Of a DNA stretch of 64,000 nucleotides, positions 53,036-61,974 are shown in pieces. Below the pieces are notes generated by a model. It ran no database searches, had not been told where the DNA came from, and saw only the letters and a program-made list of their open reading frames with translations. The translations under genes and the position numbers were made by a program. Each line of letters opens with the position of its first letter. The first letter of the stretch is position 1. This DNA is from Serratia proteamaculans_D (GTDB taxonomy: Bacteria; Pseudomonadota; Gammaproteobacteria; Enterobacterales; Enterobacteriaceae), in assembly GCF_049959315.1 (NCBI RefSeq), contig NZ_CP188201.1, one strand, 5' to 3'.

Positions 53036-53059
53036 TTAACTTAACACCAGCCAGAAAAG

Positions 53060-53086
53060 AACCCCGGACATGTGCCGGGGTTTTGT
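53060..53086. terminator. Terminator between apbC and the PAP2 gene
   Basis: AACCCCGG and CCGGGGTT pair over ACATGTG with TTTGTTT on the plus strand. It ends at the stop codon of the convergent PAP2 gene. Confidence 0.8.
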
Positions 53087-53716
53087 TTATGGGGTCGTAA
53101 GGTGTTTGTGCAGATCAGCACGGGTATAAGGGCGTTCGATATGCGCCAGGGCGGTGGCAATATGTTCCAACAGGCCCTGCGTCGGTGCCGGTTGTCGGTT
53201 GCCCATCAGGGCGAGCGGTAAAGCCAGTGCACAGATGATCCGTAACCAGGAAAGCTGCGGACGCGGCTTGCCACGCTGTAACCACAGGAACAGCGTGCTG
53301 GCCAGATAACCCAACACTAATCCGCTCACTACTTCCGAAGGCGAATGCACCTGAATGGCCAGCCGCGATAACCCGATGGTGAGGGGCAATACCAAACCTG
53401 CCACCAGCGCCATACTGCGCACCGCATGTGAAAAACGTCCGGTCAGCGTCCAGAGGAACACCGGCCAGATACTGGCCGCCAGCGCAGAGTGGCCACTAAA
53501 ACCGGTAAAGTCATAGCTTTCAATGCCGATGCCCCAGCCCATAAAGGCCAGTTTGGAGGCACATACCACGCCGCCGGCACCGCCGAAAATCAGCGCCCAT
53601 TGCCAGCCTGCGGTTCGGGTGGCTGGTGGCACGACTAATACGACAAAGAGAATCAATGAGCACGGCAGCAGCAACATACTGTCGCCAAAAAATGTCAGAA
53701 AATACCAGTCCAGCAC
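53087..53716 (-). CDS. PAP2-type membrane phosphatase-like protein
   Basis: The 209-residue protein has five to six TM spans. Two PAP2 motifs are visible: 'SGHSALAAS' and 'SRLAIQVHSPSEVVSG'. In the last one the usual Asp after HxPS is Glu, and the first motif (KxxxxxxRP) is reduced to a lone Lys in 'SKLAFMGWG', so activity may be altered. No ATG fits; a GTG at 53716 follows GGAG with six-base spacing, whereas the TTG at 53746 has no ribosome site. It may act on lipid or undecaprenyl phosphates. Confidence 0.78.
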   Translation of the reverse strand: MLDWYFLTFFGDSMLLLPCSLILFVVLVVPPATRTAGWQWALIFGGAGGVVCASKLAFMGWGIGIESYDFTGFSGHSALAASIWPVFLWTLTGRFSHAVRSMALVAGLVLPLTIGLSRLAIQVHSPSEVVSGLVLGYLASTLFLWLQRGKPRPQLSWLRIICALALPLALMGNRQPAPTQGLLEHIATALAHIERPYTRADLHKHLTTP

Positions 53717-53961
53717 GTCGGTCTCCGGTGAAATAAGGCATCCCAATTGTCAGGATTATCATCAAGTCACCAAGTTTACCCCGGCATGCCCGATAGCCCT
53801 AGAAGCAATCATCTGAAAATCGTGGCAGACCAATCCGACGAAATAACCCGAGATGGCGGCCTGGCGGTGGCAATATAGGCTGGCGCTATGGCCGCTAACT
53901 CCCTATAATTGACGCGTTTTAGTTCCCCCCCTTCACACTACGAAATCAGGTCTTCAATTTT

Positions 53962-54603
53962 ATGACTGACAAGCCGCATCAGTGCGTCATTATTGGTATA
54001 GCTGGCGCATCTGCCTCCGGAAAAAGCCTTATCGCCAGTACGTTGTATCGTGAACTCCGCGATCAGGTTGGCGATGAACATATCGGCGTTATTCCTGAAG
54101 ACAGTTACTACAAAGACCAGACTCACTTGACCATGGAAGAAAGGGTCAAGACAAACTATGACCACCCAAGCGCCATGGACCACAACCTGCTGTTTCAGCA
54201 TCTGCAGATGCTGAAATCAGGCAAGGCGATAGAGTTACCCTTGTACAGTTACACCGAGCACACGCGTAAGAAAGAGACCATTCACCTGGAACCGAAAAAG
54301 GTGATTATTCTTGAAGGGATCCTGCTGTTGACGGATATCCGTCTGCGTCAGGAAATGAATTTCTCGATCTTTGTTGATACGCCGCTGGATATTTGCCTGA
54401 TGCGCCGTATGAAGCGTGATGTGAATGAACGTGGCCGTTCGATGGATTCGGTAATGGCGCAATACCAGAAAACCGTCCGTCCGATGTTCCTGCAGTTTAT
54501 CGATCCTTCCAAGCAATACGCCGACATTATCGTCCCTCGCGGGGGTAAAAACCGCATTGCGATCGATATTCTGAAAGCCAAAATCAGCCAGTTCTTTGAA
54601 TAA
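53962..54603 (+). CDS. udk: Uridine kinase
   Basis: The 213-residue enzyme (E. coli 213) phosphorylates uridine and cytidine. Walker A is 'GIAGASASGKS' (residues ~10-20); 'EDSYYKDQTHL' and 'DHPSAMDHNLL' hold substrate contacts. First gene of the udk-dcd-asmA group, which has the E. coli order. Confidence 0.97.
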   Translation: MTDKPHQCVIIGIAGASASGKSLIASTLYRELRDQVGDEHIGVIPEDSYYKDQTHLTMEERVKTNYDHPSAMDHNLLFQHLQMLKSGKAIELPLYSYTEHTRKKETIHLEPKKVIILEGILLLTDIRLRQEMNFSIFVDTPLDICLMRRMKRDVNERGRSMDSVMAQYQKTVRPMFLQFIDPSKQYADIIVPRGGKNRIAIDILKAKISQFFE

Positions 54604-54729
54604 TGCCGTTCAATGGCCGGAAAACCCGTGTTTCCGGCCGGCGGGCAACTATTTACGCCGCGGCGTAGACCTTTCGCCCGTTGTGTGGCAATTTTTGTTT
54701 TAGTGACACGCCTTGATGGAGATGAATAA

Positions 54730-55311
54730 ATGAGACTGTGCGACCGTGATATAGAAGCCTGGCTGGATTGTGAAAAGCTGGTGATTTCACCGCGTCCGCC
54801 GATTGAGCGTATTAACGGGGCCACAGTGGATGTCCGTTTAGGCAATCAGTTCCGCGTTTTTCGTGGCCATACCGCTGCCTTTATCGACCTTAGCGGGCCG
54901 AAAGATGAAGTCAGTGCCGCGTTGGATCGCGTGATGAGTGATGAAATTGTTCTGCCTGAAGGCGAGGCTTTCTTCCTGCATCCGGGGGAGTTGGCGTTGG
55001 CGGTCACGCTGGAGTCAGTCACGCTGCCAAACGATTTGGTGGGTTGGCTGGACGGCCGTTCCTCCCTGGCGCGTCTGGGCCTTATGGTCCATGTTACCGC
55101 GCACCGTATCGATCCAGGTTGGCAGGGCCGAATTGTCCTGGAGTTCTATAATTCAGGTAAGCTGCCGCTGGCATTGCGTCCGGGCATGCTGATCGGCGCA
55201 CTGAGTTTTGAACCGCTGTCCGGGCCTGCGGCACGTCCTTATAATAGCCGCCAGGATGCAAAATACCGCGATCAGCAGGGCGCAGTAGCCAGTCGAATCG
55301 ACAAGGATTAA
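54730..55311 (+). CDS. dcd: dCTP deaminase
   Basis: The 193-residue trimeric enzyme, E. coli length, deaminates dCTP to dUTP as the main source of thymidylate precursors. Motifs 'DGRSSLARLGLMVHVTAHRIDPGWQG' and the catalytic Glu in 'RIVLEFYNSG' (about residue 138) are present. Confidence 0.97.
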   Translation: MRLCDRDIEAWLDCEKLVISPRPPIERINGATVDVRLGNQFRVFRGHTAAFIDLSGPKDEVSAALDRVMSDEIVLPEGEAFFLHPGELALAVTLESVTLPNDLVGWLDGRSSLARLGLMVHVTAHRIDPGWQGRIVLEFYNSGKLPLALRPGMLIGALSFEPLSGPAARPYNSRQDAKYRDQQGAVASRIDKD

Positions 55312-55355
55312 CAGCGCTGGAAGCACGGTCGGTGTGGCGCTGACAAGAGGATGGC

Positions 55356-57191
55356 ATGAGAAGATTACTGACGACTTTGGTGATTTTACTGGTGGTGTTG
55401 CTGGCGGGGATGTCTGCGCTGGTACTGTTGGTAAATCCGAATGATTTTCGTGCCTACATGGTCACGAAAGTCGAGAAAAAGAGTGGTTATCATCTGACGC
55501 TGGATGGCGATTTGCGCTGGCATATCTGGCCGCAGCTCAGCATTCTGGCCGGTCGTATGACGCTGACTGCGCCCGGAGCCAAAGCGCCGGTGGTTAGTGC
55601 GGATAATATGCGCCTTGATGTCAAACTGCTGCCGTTGTTGTCGCATCAACTGTTTGTGAAACAGGTGATGCTGAAAAACGCCGTGATCCGCCTGACCCCT
55701 GAAAGTGAAGAACAAAATCAACCCGACGCACCTATCGCGCCTGCGAGCCACTCCGAAGAGTCGGTAGATACGCCGTGGAAATTTGATATCGATAATCTGC
55801 GGGTGGTGGACAGCCTGTTGATTTGGCAACGTGCCAATAACGAGCAGATCAACGTTCGCGATATTAATCTCACCCTGCAACAAAATGCCAAACGCCAGGC
55901 GCAAATGGAACTTTCCAGCCGGGTAAACCGCAATCAGCGCGATTTGACCTTCAACCTGGCCGCAGATATCGATCTGCAGCAATATCCACGGCGAATTGCA
56001 GCCAATGTCACCCAGTTCAGTTACCAACTGGAAGGTGCTGACATCCTGGCCGGCGGTATTAAAGGCGATGGCACTACTCAAGTGGTCTATCAACAGACGC
56101 CGCAGCAAGTGACACTTAGCCAACTGAGCCTGGGTGCCAATGACAGCACCTTTAGCGGTGGTGCCAGCATCCAGTTCGGTGAGATACCGGCCTATACGCT
56201 TAACCTGACCTCTGCAGCGGTGAATTTTGACGCCTTTACCGGCTGGCAGTCCAGTAGTTCGCCAGTGCAGCAAGAGCAGAATGTCACCTCCTCGCCGGTC
56301 ATTGCCAGCCAAATGGACGATCCTCAGCAAAATTTAGAGGTGCTGCGAGATTTTAACGCGCAGCTCAATTTGAGCGTGGATCAACTCACCTACCGCGGTA
56401 TGAATATTACCCATCTTTCGACCCAGGCAGAAAACCGACAGGGTTTGTTAACGCTGCATTCGTTCTCCGGGCAGGTAGCCGGTGGTGATTTCGCTTTACC
56501 AGGTACCCTGGACGCGCGTGGCCGCAGACCGGTGATTACCGTGCAGCCGATGGTGAAGCAGGTTGAACTTGGCAGCATTCTGAAGGCGTTTGAGATGCCG
56601 CAAATCATGACCGGGAAATTCAGCATGGAAGGGGATTTAACCGGCGATCGTCTGACGTCACAGTCGTTTGAACGGCGCTGGCAGGGCACTGCCCAGTTGG
56701 CGATGCAGGACGCGCAGTTGCACGGCCTGAACATTCAGCAACTGATTCAGCAAGCCGTGGCGCGCAATGATAACAGTGTGAGTGGACAAAAAGATTATCA
56801 GCGTTATACCGAAGTGAAACAGTTGTCGGCTAATGCCAGTCTGGATCGTGGCACGGTAAAAATTACCGAGTTGGGTGCAGATTCTCCGTTGCTAAATCTG
56901 AGCGGCAATGGGACGGTGGACATGCCGGGTAAACAGTGTGATATGGCGCTTAACGTTCGCGTAACTGGCGGCTGGCAAGGGCGTAGCGATCTGATCGAAC
57001 AGTTGCAGAAAACGCCGATCCCACTGCGGGTTTACGGCCCGTGGAACCAACTTAACTATCAATTGCAGGTCGACCAGGTCTTGCGGAAAACGCTGCAGAA
57101 CCGGGCGAAGGATGCGTTGAACAAGTGGGCCGATAAAAACAAGGATTCGCGCGAAGGCCAGGATCTTAAAAAACTGCTCGATAAGCTTTAA
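55356..57191 (+). CDS. asmA: Outer-membrane assembly protein AsmA
   Basis: The 611-residue protein (E. coli 617) has an N-terminal TM anchor 'LLTTLVILLVVLLAGMSALVLLV' and a long periplasmic part made of beta strands, with 'RDFNAQLNLSVDQLTY' and 'PGTLDARGRRPVITVQPMVK' blocks. AsmA-like proteins belong to the bridge-type lipid transport family between the two membranes. It follows dcd by 44 bases. Confidence 0.95.
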   Translation: MRRLLTTLVILLVVLLAGMSALVLLVNPNDFRAYMVTKVEKKSGYHLTLDGDLRWHIWPQLSILAGRMTLTAPGAKAPVVSADNMRLDVKLLPLLSHQLFVKQVMLKNAVIRLTPESEEQNQPDAPIAPASHSEESVDTPWKFDIDNLRVVDSLLIWQRANNEQINVRDINLTLQQNAKRQAQMELSSRVNRNQRDLTFNLAADIDLQQYPRRIAANVTQFSYQLEGADILAGGIKGDGTTQVVYQQTPQQVTLSQLSLGANDSTFSGGASIQFGEIPAYTLNLTSAAVNFDAFTGWQSSSSPVQQEQNVTSSPVIASQMDDPQQNLEVLRDFNAQLNLSVDQLTYRGMNITHLSTQAENRQGLLTLHSFSGQVAGGDFALPGTLDARGRRPVITVQPMVKQVELGSILKAFEMPQIMTGKFSMEGDLTGDRLTSQSFERRWQGTAQLAMQDAQLHGLNIQQLIQQAVARNDNSVSGQKDYQRYTEVKQLSANASLDRGTVKITELGADSPLLNLSGNGTVDMPGKQCDMALNVRVTGGWQGRSDLIEQLQKTPIPLRVYGPWNQLNYQLQVDQVLRKTLQNRAKDALNKWADKNKDSREGQDLKKLLDKL

Positions 57192-57198
57192 TCTTTGA

Positions 57199-57227
57199 GA
57201 GAGCAGGCCAGGCAGTGGCCTGCTCTC
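57199..57227. terminator. Hairpin after asmA
   Basis: GAGAGCAGGCCA and TGGCCTGCTCTC pair over GGCAG. No T tail, but the stem is stable and lies seven bases after the asmA stop. Confidence 0.6.
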
Positions 57228-57280
57228 GCAGTAAACCTCGCCAGAGTATTTCCCTTTCCCAATAATTTCCTCCCGTAACT

Positions 57281-57294
57281 TTGACGGATATCAT
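57281..57294. promoter_or_regulatory. Candidate FNR box upstream of dcuC
   Basis: TTGACGGATATCAT matches TTGATnnnnATCAA at 8 of 10 defined positions. It lies ~95 bases before the dcuC start; dcuC is FNR-activated in E. coli. Confidence 0.5.
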
Positions 57295-57387
57295 GACGTC
57301 TGTACCTGAGTTTGTGCAGAGTGTGCGCAGTTAAGCGATTTATACGCTTTGGCACCGTCAAAAACGAAAATGATAAGTTGAGGGAAT

Positions 57388-58746
57388 ATGATAGAGCTTC
57401 TGATCGGGGCTGTTGTCGCGGCAGGCGTTGGCCGTTACATCATCAAAGGTTACTCTGCCACCGGCGTATTGATGGTGGGTGGTCTGTTGCTATTGGCCAT
57501 CAGCGCCCTGATGGGCAAAAGTCTGTTGCCTGCCAGCGCCACATCTACCGGATGGCGCGCGACCGACATCATTGAATACGTCAAAATTCTGCTGATGAGC
57601 CGTGGTGGCGATCTTGGCATGATGATTATGATGCTGTGCGGATTTGCGGCCTATATGACTCACATTGGTGCCAATGATGTGGTGGTCAAGCTGGCATCCC
57701 GTCCGCTGCAAATGATCAACTCTCCCTACCTTTTGATGGTGGCGGCTTATTTTGTTGCCTGTCTGATGTCACTGGCGGTCTCCTCTGCCACTGGCCTGGG
57801 CGTATTGCTGATGGCTACGCTGTTCCCATTGATGGTCAACGTGGGTATCAGCCGTGGTGCAGCTGCGGCGATTTGTGCTTCACCCGCGGCGATTATTCTG
57901 GCGCCAACCTCGGGTGACGTGGTACTGGCCGCCAAGGCGGCGGAAATGCCATTGGTTGATTTCGCCTTTAAAACTACTTTACCGATCTCGATTGCGGCTA
58001 TTGTCTGCATGGCGGTTGCGCATTTCTTTTGGCAGCGTTACCTCGACAAAAAGGCCAATGAACAGCATCACATTATGGATGTGAGTGAAATCACCACTCA
58101 TGCGCCGGGGTTCTACGCGGTGCTGCCGTTTACCCCCATCCTTGGCGTGCTGGTGTTTGATGGTAAATGGGGGCCGGAACTGCATATCATCACCGTGTTG
58201 GTTGGCTGCATGTTGTTGGCGGCGGTGATTGAGTTCCTGCGCAGTTTCAGTGCCAAACAGGTATTTAGCGGTCTGGAAGTCGCTTATCGCGGCATGGCGG
58301 ACGCTTTTGCCAGCGTAGTGATGCTGCTGGTAGCTGCAGGCGTGTTCGCCCAGGGCCTGAGCACCGTCGGGTTTATCAGCGGGCTGATCAGCCTGGCGCA
58401 GTCGTTTGGTACCGGCGGCATCATCATGATGTTGGTGCTGGTGGTGATTACCATGCTGGCGGCGATGACCACCGGTTCAGGTAACGCCCCGTTCTATGCT
58501 TTCGTAGAGCTGATTCCCAAACTGGCGGCGCAAATGGGGGTTAACCCGGCATATCTGGTGATCCCGATGCTGCAGGCTTCGAACCTGGGGCGTACTTTGT
58601 CGCCGGTTTCCGGCGTGGTAGTGGCGGTATCCGGCATGGCTAAAATCTCACCGTTCGAAGTGGTGAAACGCACTTCGGTACCGGTGATTGTTGGGTTGAT
58701 AGTGGTGATTGTGGCGACGGAGTTACTGGTTCCCCAGCATTTATAA
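57388..58746 (+). CDS. dcuC: Anaerobic C4-dicarboxylate transporter DcuC
   Basis: The 452-residue protein (E. coli 461) has ~12 hydrophobic spans and the DcuC blocks 'CASPAAIILAPTSGDVVLAAKAAEMPL' and 'GSGNAPFYAFVELIPKLAAQMGVNPAYLVIPMLQASNLGRTLSPVSG'. It exports succinate or exchanges it for fumarate during fermentation. In E. coli K-12 asmA is followed directly by yegH, so dcuC is an extra gene here. Confidence 0.93.
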   Translation: MIELLIGAVVAAGVGRYIIKGYSATGVLMVGGLLLLAISALMGKSLLPASATSTGWRATDIIEYVKILLMSRGGDLGMMIMMLCGFAAYMTHIGANDVVVKLASRPLQMINSPYLLMVAAYFVACLMSLAVSSATGLGVLLMATLFPLMVNVGISRGAAAAICASPAAIILAPTSGDVVLAAKAAEMPLVDFAFKTTLPISIAAIVCMAVAHFFWQRYLDKKANEQHHIMDVSEITTHAPGFYAVLPFTPILGVLVFDGKWGPELHIITVLVGCMLLAAVIEFLRSFSAKQVFSGLEVAYRGMADAFASVVMLLVAAGVFAQGLSTVGFISGLISLAQSFGTGGIIMMLVLVVITMLAAMTTGSGNAPFYAFVELIPKLAAQMGVNPAYLVIPMLQASNLGRTLSPVSGVVVAVSGMAKISPFEVVKRTSVPVIVGLIVVIVATELLVPQHL

Positions 58747-58750
58747 TAGC

Positions 58751-58769
58751 GGCCGGGCGATGCCCGGCC
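58751..58769. terminator. Hairpin between dcuC and yegH
   Basis: GGCCGGGC and GCCCGGCC pair over GAT and serve the two convergent genes. Confidence 0.65.
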
Positions 58770-58774
58770 CCGGT

Positions 58775-60361
58775 TTAAACCTCGTAGTCTGGTTCTGGTA
58801 CCAACAACGGGGTGATTTTTACCTTCAAAATACGGTGGCTACTGACTTCCAGCGGTTCAAACAGGTAGTCACCGATCCGCAACTGCTCGCCTTCCTGGGG
58901 AATGCGCTGGCTGTGTTCCATCAGCAGGCCGGCCAACGTGTGGTACTCACGCTTGTCTTCCAGCGGTAATGGCAGATACAACACCAGATCCTCCAGCGGC
59001 ATATAGCCGTTGGCAGTCCAGCTTCCATCATCATTTTGCACAATGTCATGCCGGGCATCGACTTCCTCTCCGGCTTCCGGCAGGTTGCCGGCAATGGTTT
59101 CCATCACATCAGTCAACGTGACTATCCCTTCAACCGAACCGAATTCGTCTACTACAAAGGCAAAATGCGTCTGTGCCTGGCGAAATTGTTCCAGAGCGCT
59201 CAGCAGGGTCAACTGTTCGGGGAAAATCAGTGGTTGCAGCACCAAGGCACGTAAATCGAGCGGTGCCTGGGTTAACTGCTGCTTCAGCACGTCAATGGTA
59301 TGAATGACACCGAGGGGTTCATCGCTGGCGCTGTCTTCCACCACCACAATGCGCGTATGCTGATTTTTCTCCAGCAATTGGGTCAGCTTTTCCTGCGGAT
59401 CATTTAGCTCGAGGTATTCCACATCATGGCGGGAGGTCATGATGCTGCTTACCGTACGCTGCGCCATACCCAGCACGCGCTCAATCATATGGCGTTCCTG
59501 CTGGTTGAAAATTTCACCGCTTTCATTGCCGCTATCGGCCAACAGGTTGGCGGATTGGTTGTCGATTTCCGCTTCTTCGTGCTTGCCGCTCAACATACGC
59601 AGCACGGCTTCTGCGGTACGTTCGCGCAGGGGGCGTGCCGTCGAGAGGAAACGGCGGCGGTTGAACTGCGAGAGTTGGTTCAAGGCTTCAATCATCACTG
59701 AGAAACCAATGGCGGCGTACAGATAACCTTTCGGAATGTGATAGCCAAAGCCTTCAGCAACCAGGCTGAAACCGATCATCAGCAGGAAGCTCAGGCACAG
59801 GATGACAATCGTAGGGTGTGCATTGACGAAGCGCGTTAGCGGTTTGCTGGCCAGCAACATCAGCCCGATAGCGATACAAACCGCAAGCATCATGACTGCC
59901 AGGTGATCGACCATGCCGACGGCGGTGATCACCGAGTCGAGCGAGAAGACCGCATCCAGCACCACGATTTGTGCCACCACTGGCCAGAAGCGGGCGCCTT
60001 TGCGCTGGCCCTGTTGCTCTTCATCTTTACCCTCGAGCCGCTCGTTGAGCTCCATGGTGGCTTTGAACAGCAGGAAGATACCCCCAACCAGCATTATCAG
60101 ATCGCGGCCGCTGAAGGGATGTCCGCCGGCAAAAAACAACGGTTGAGTCAGTGTCGCCAACCATGAGATGGAGGCCAATAACGCCAGACGCATCAGCAAC
60201 GCCAGCAATAAACCCACAACACGGGCTTTATCTCTTTGATGCTTTGGCAATTTTTCCGCCAGGATGGCGATAAAGATAAGGTTGTCTATACCCAGCACGA
60301 TTTCCAGCACGACCAGAGTGGCCAGGCCGGCCCAAATTGTTGGATCTGCGATCCATTCCAT
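58775..60361 (-). CDS. yegH: TerC/CBS/CorC-domain membrane protein YegH
   Basis: The 528-residue protein (E. coli 527) has an N-terminal TerC-type membrane domain of ~7 spans ('LEIVLGIDNLIFIAILAEKLP' and 'VVLDAVFSLDSVITAVG', with the conserved acidic residues), then two CBS domains (~residues 295-420) and a C-terminal CorC_HlyC domain ('DDGSWTANGYMPLEDLVLYL'). TerC-type proteins export metal ions such as manganese. It flanks the polysaccharide locus, as in E. coli. Confidence 0.94.
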   Translation of the reverse strand: MEWIADPTIWAGLATLVVLEIVLGIDNLIFIAILAEKLPKHQRDKARVVGLLLALLMRLALLASISWLATLTQPLFFAGGHPFSGRDLIMLVGGIFLLFKATMELNERLEGKDEEQQGQRKGARFWPVVAQIVVLDAVFSLDSVITAVGMVDHLAVMMLAVCIAIGLMLLASKPLTRFVNAHPTIVILCLSFLLMIGFSLVAEGFGYHIPKGYLYAAIGFSVMIEALNQLSQFNRRRFLSTARPLRERTAEAVLRMLSGKHEEAEIDNQSANLLADSGNESGEIFNQQERHMIERVLGMAQRTVSSIMTSRHDVEYLELNDPQEKLTQLLEKNQHTRIVVVEDSASDEPLGVIHTIDVLKQQLTQAPLDLRALVLQPLIFPEQLTLLSALEQFRQAQTHFAFVVDEFGSVEGIVTLTDVMETIAGNLPEAGEEVDARHDIVQNDDGSWTANGYMPLEDLVLYLPLPLEDKREYHTLAGLLMEHSQRIPQEGEQLRIGDYLFEPLEVSSHRILKVKITPLLVPEPDYEV

Positions 60362-60905
60362 ACGCCCAATTTCACCTGTAAGTTCGACGGCTTATGCCGC
60401 AAACGAATGATGGGTGTTGAGCCAGGAAAATTCAACTTTAAAACTGGGGGACTGCCTGCTAAATGAAAAAGCCAAGCAGAAATAATGCATAAAAATTCGA
60501 CTCTTCAACAGGCGTTCAGAATGTCACAAAGTGAGAAATGGGGGATTTTCTGAAAAGGGAGGCAATTTCTGGAGTATAGGTTTAGACGCCTGTTGATAAA
60601 AACAGCGTGAATATAATTTTTAAAATCAAATCGTTATAGACACTTTCGGCTGCTACACTTTGTTCAGTCCGCCCCTGTGGGTAGTCTTATTCTGAAAAGG
60701 GTGCCTAATAGGCATCTTAGGCTTGTATCGATAGGGCAATAGTATAAGAATCTTAGCCACATAAACATTTACAAGTATCATCGTTTGGTTATAAGGGTGC
60801 ATTTATTTTGTTTTATTTGTGATCTAACTATCGCTTAACAAAAGAGTATGCCCTTCAATTTACATCAAAACGCGACTGAAACTGGTCGCCCATAGAGAAC
60901 GATGA
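60362..60905. other. Long AT-rich leader of the polysaccharide locus
   Basis: About 540 bases without a gene precede the JUMPStart element. It contains a palindrome TGCCTAATAGGCA (60702-60714) that could be an operator, and an RcsAB-like TAAGAATCTTAG (60746-60757) with only a partial match to TaAGaatatTCctA. The long untranslated leader is typical of RfaH-controlled surface-polysaccharide operons. Confidence 0.5.
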
Positions 60906-60943
60906 CAGTGCATTGGTAGCTGAGAGCCAAGGGCGGTAGCGTG
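60906..60943 (+). promoter_or_regulatory. JUMPStart sequence with ops element
   Basis: The segment follows the JUMPStart consensus (CAGtGcattGGTAGCTGagAGCCAaGGGCGGTAGCGTG). It contains the ops core GGCGGTAGCGT at 60932-60942, where RNA polymerase pauses and recruits RfaH. It lies ~80 bases before galU. Confidence 0.9.
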
Positions 60944-61020
60944 CCTCAATCGCGCCTCAACAGCTTGGCAAGCTTCTTGTAAAAAGCTTGGTTCGGTTAC
61001 GTGATAATTTTTGATTGTGG

Positions 61021-61929
61021 ATGAAAAAAATGCAAAAACGTCTGAAGGCTGTAATTCCCGTAGCTGGCCTGGGAACCCGTATGTTGCCGGCTACAAAAGC
61101 CATCCCTAAAGAAATGTTGCCGGTGGTCGATAAGCCACTGATCCAATACATCGTTAATGAATGTGTTGCGGCTGGGATTAAAGATATTGTTCTGGTAACT
61201 CACTCTTCTAAAAATGCTATTGAGAACCACTTCGATACCTCTTTTGAGCTTGAAGCGGTACTGGAATCACGCGTCAAACGCCAGTTGCTGGAAGAAGTGC
61301 AGAGTATTTGTCCTGCAGATGTGACAGTAATGCAAGTACGCCAAGGGCAGGCTAAAGGTCTGGGTCACGCGGTTCTGTGCGCCAAGCCGATGGTCGGCGA
61401 AGATCCTTTTGTGGTGTTGTTACCCGATGTGTTGCTGGATGACTCAACTGCCGATCTGCGTAAAGAAAACCTGGCTAAAATGATTCAACGTTTCAATGAT
61501 ACCGGTTTTAGCCAGATCATGGTGGAACCGGTACCGGAACAGGATGTTTCGAAATACGGCGTCGTTGATTGTGGTGGTGCGGCGTTGTCAGCAGGTGAGA
61601 GTACTCCGATGACCGCCGTAGTGGAAAAACCGGCCCTGGAGGATGCACCTTCAAATCTGGCGGTGGTTGGCCGTTATGTTTTGTCTGCTGATATTTGGCC
61701 GCTGCTGGAAAAAACCTTACCGGGTGCCGGCGATGAAATCCAGTTGACCGATGCCATTGCTGCCTTGATGGGGCAGGAAACCGTAGAGGCTTTTCATATG
61801 AGCGGAAAATCGCATGACTGCGGCGATAAGTTGGGTTATATGAAGGCATTCGTACAATACGGACTGCGTCACGCCTCCGAAGGCGAAGATTTTACCCAGT
61901 GGCTAAAACAAACGCTGAACAGCAAGTAA
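61021..61929 (+). CDS. galU: UTP-glucose-1-phosphate uridylyltransferase
   Basis: The 302-residue enzyme makes UDP-glucose for polysaccharide synthesis. The nucleotide-binding motif is 'GLGTRMLPATKAIPKEMLPVVDKP' with the Thr and Arg of active GalU; 'GVVDCGG' and 'GAGDEIQLTDAIAAL' complete the active site. ATGs occur at 61021 and 61030 and a TTG at 61015; none has a strong ribosome site. It is first behind the JUMPStart/ops leader. Confidence 0.93.
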   Translation: MKKMQKRLKAVIPVAGLGTRMLPATKAIPKEMLPVVDKPLIQYIVNECVAAGIKDIVLVTHSSKNAIENHFDTSFELEAVLESRVKRQLLEEVQSICPADVTVMQVRQGQAKGLGHAVLCAKPMVGEDPFVVLLPDVLLDDSTADLRKENLAKMIQRFNDTGFSQIMVEPVPEQDVSKYGVVDCGGAALSAGESTPMTAVVEKPALEDAPSNLAVVGRYVLSADIWPLLEKTLPGAGDEIQLTDAIAALMGQETVEAFHMSGKSHDCGDKLGYMKAFVQYGLRHASEGEDFTQWLKQTLNSK

Positions 61930-61974
61930 GAGTTACGGCTGAGAAGACGATCATAAGATATCAAGAGGATTACC

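Noticed and set aside
60746..60757. RcsAB box candidate TAAGAATCTTAG
   Set aside because: Only about 9 of 14 positions fit the RcsAB consensus, too weak to list as a site.
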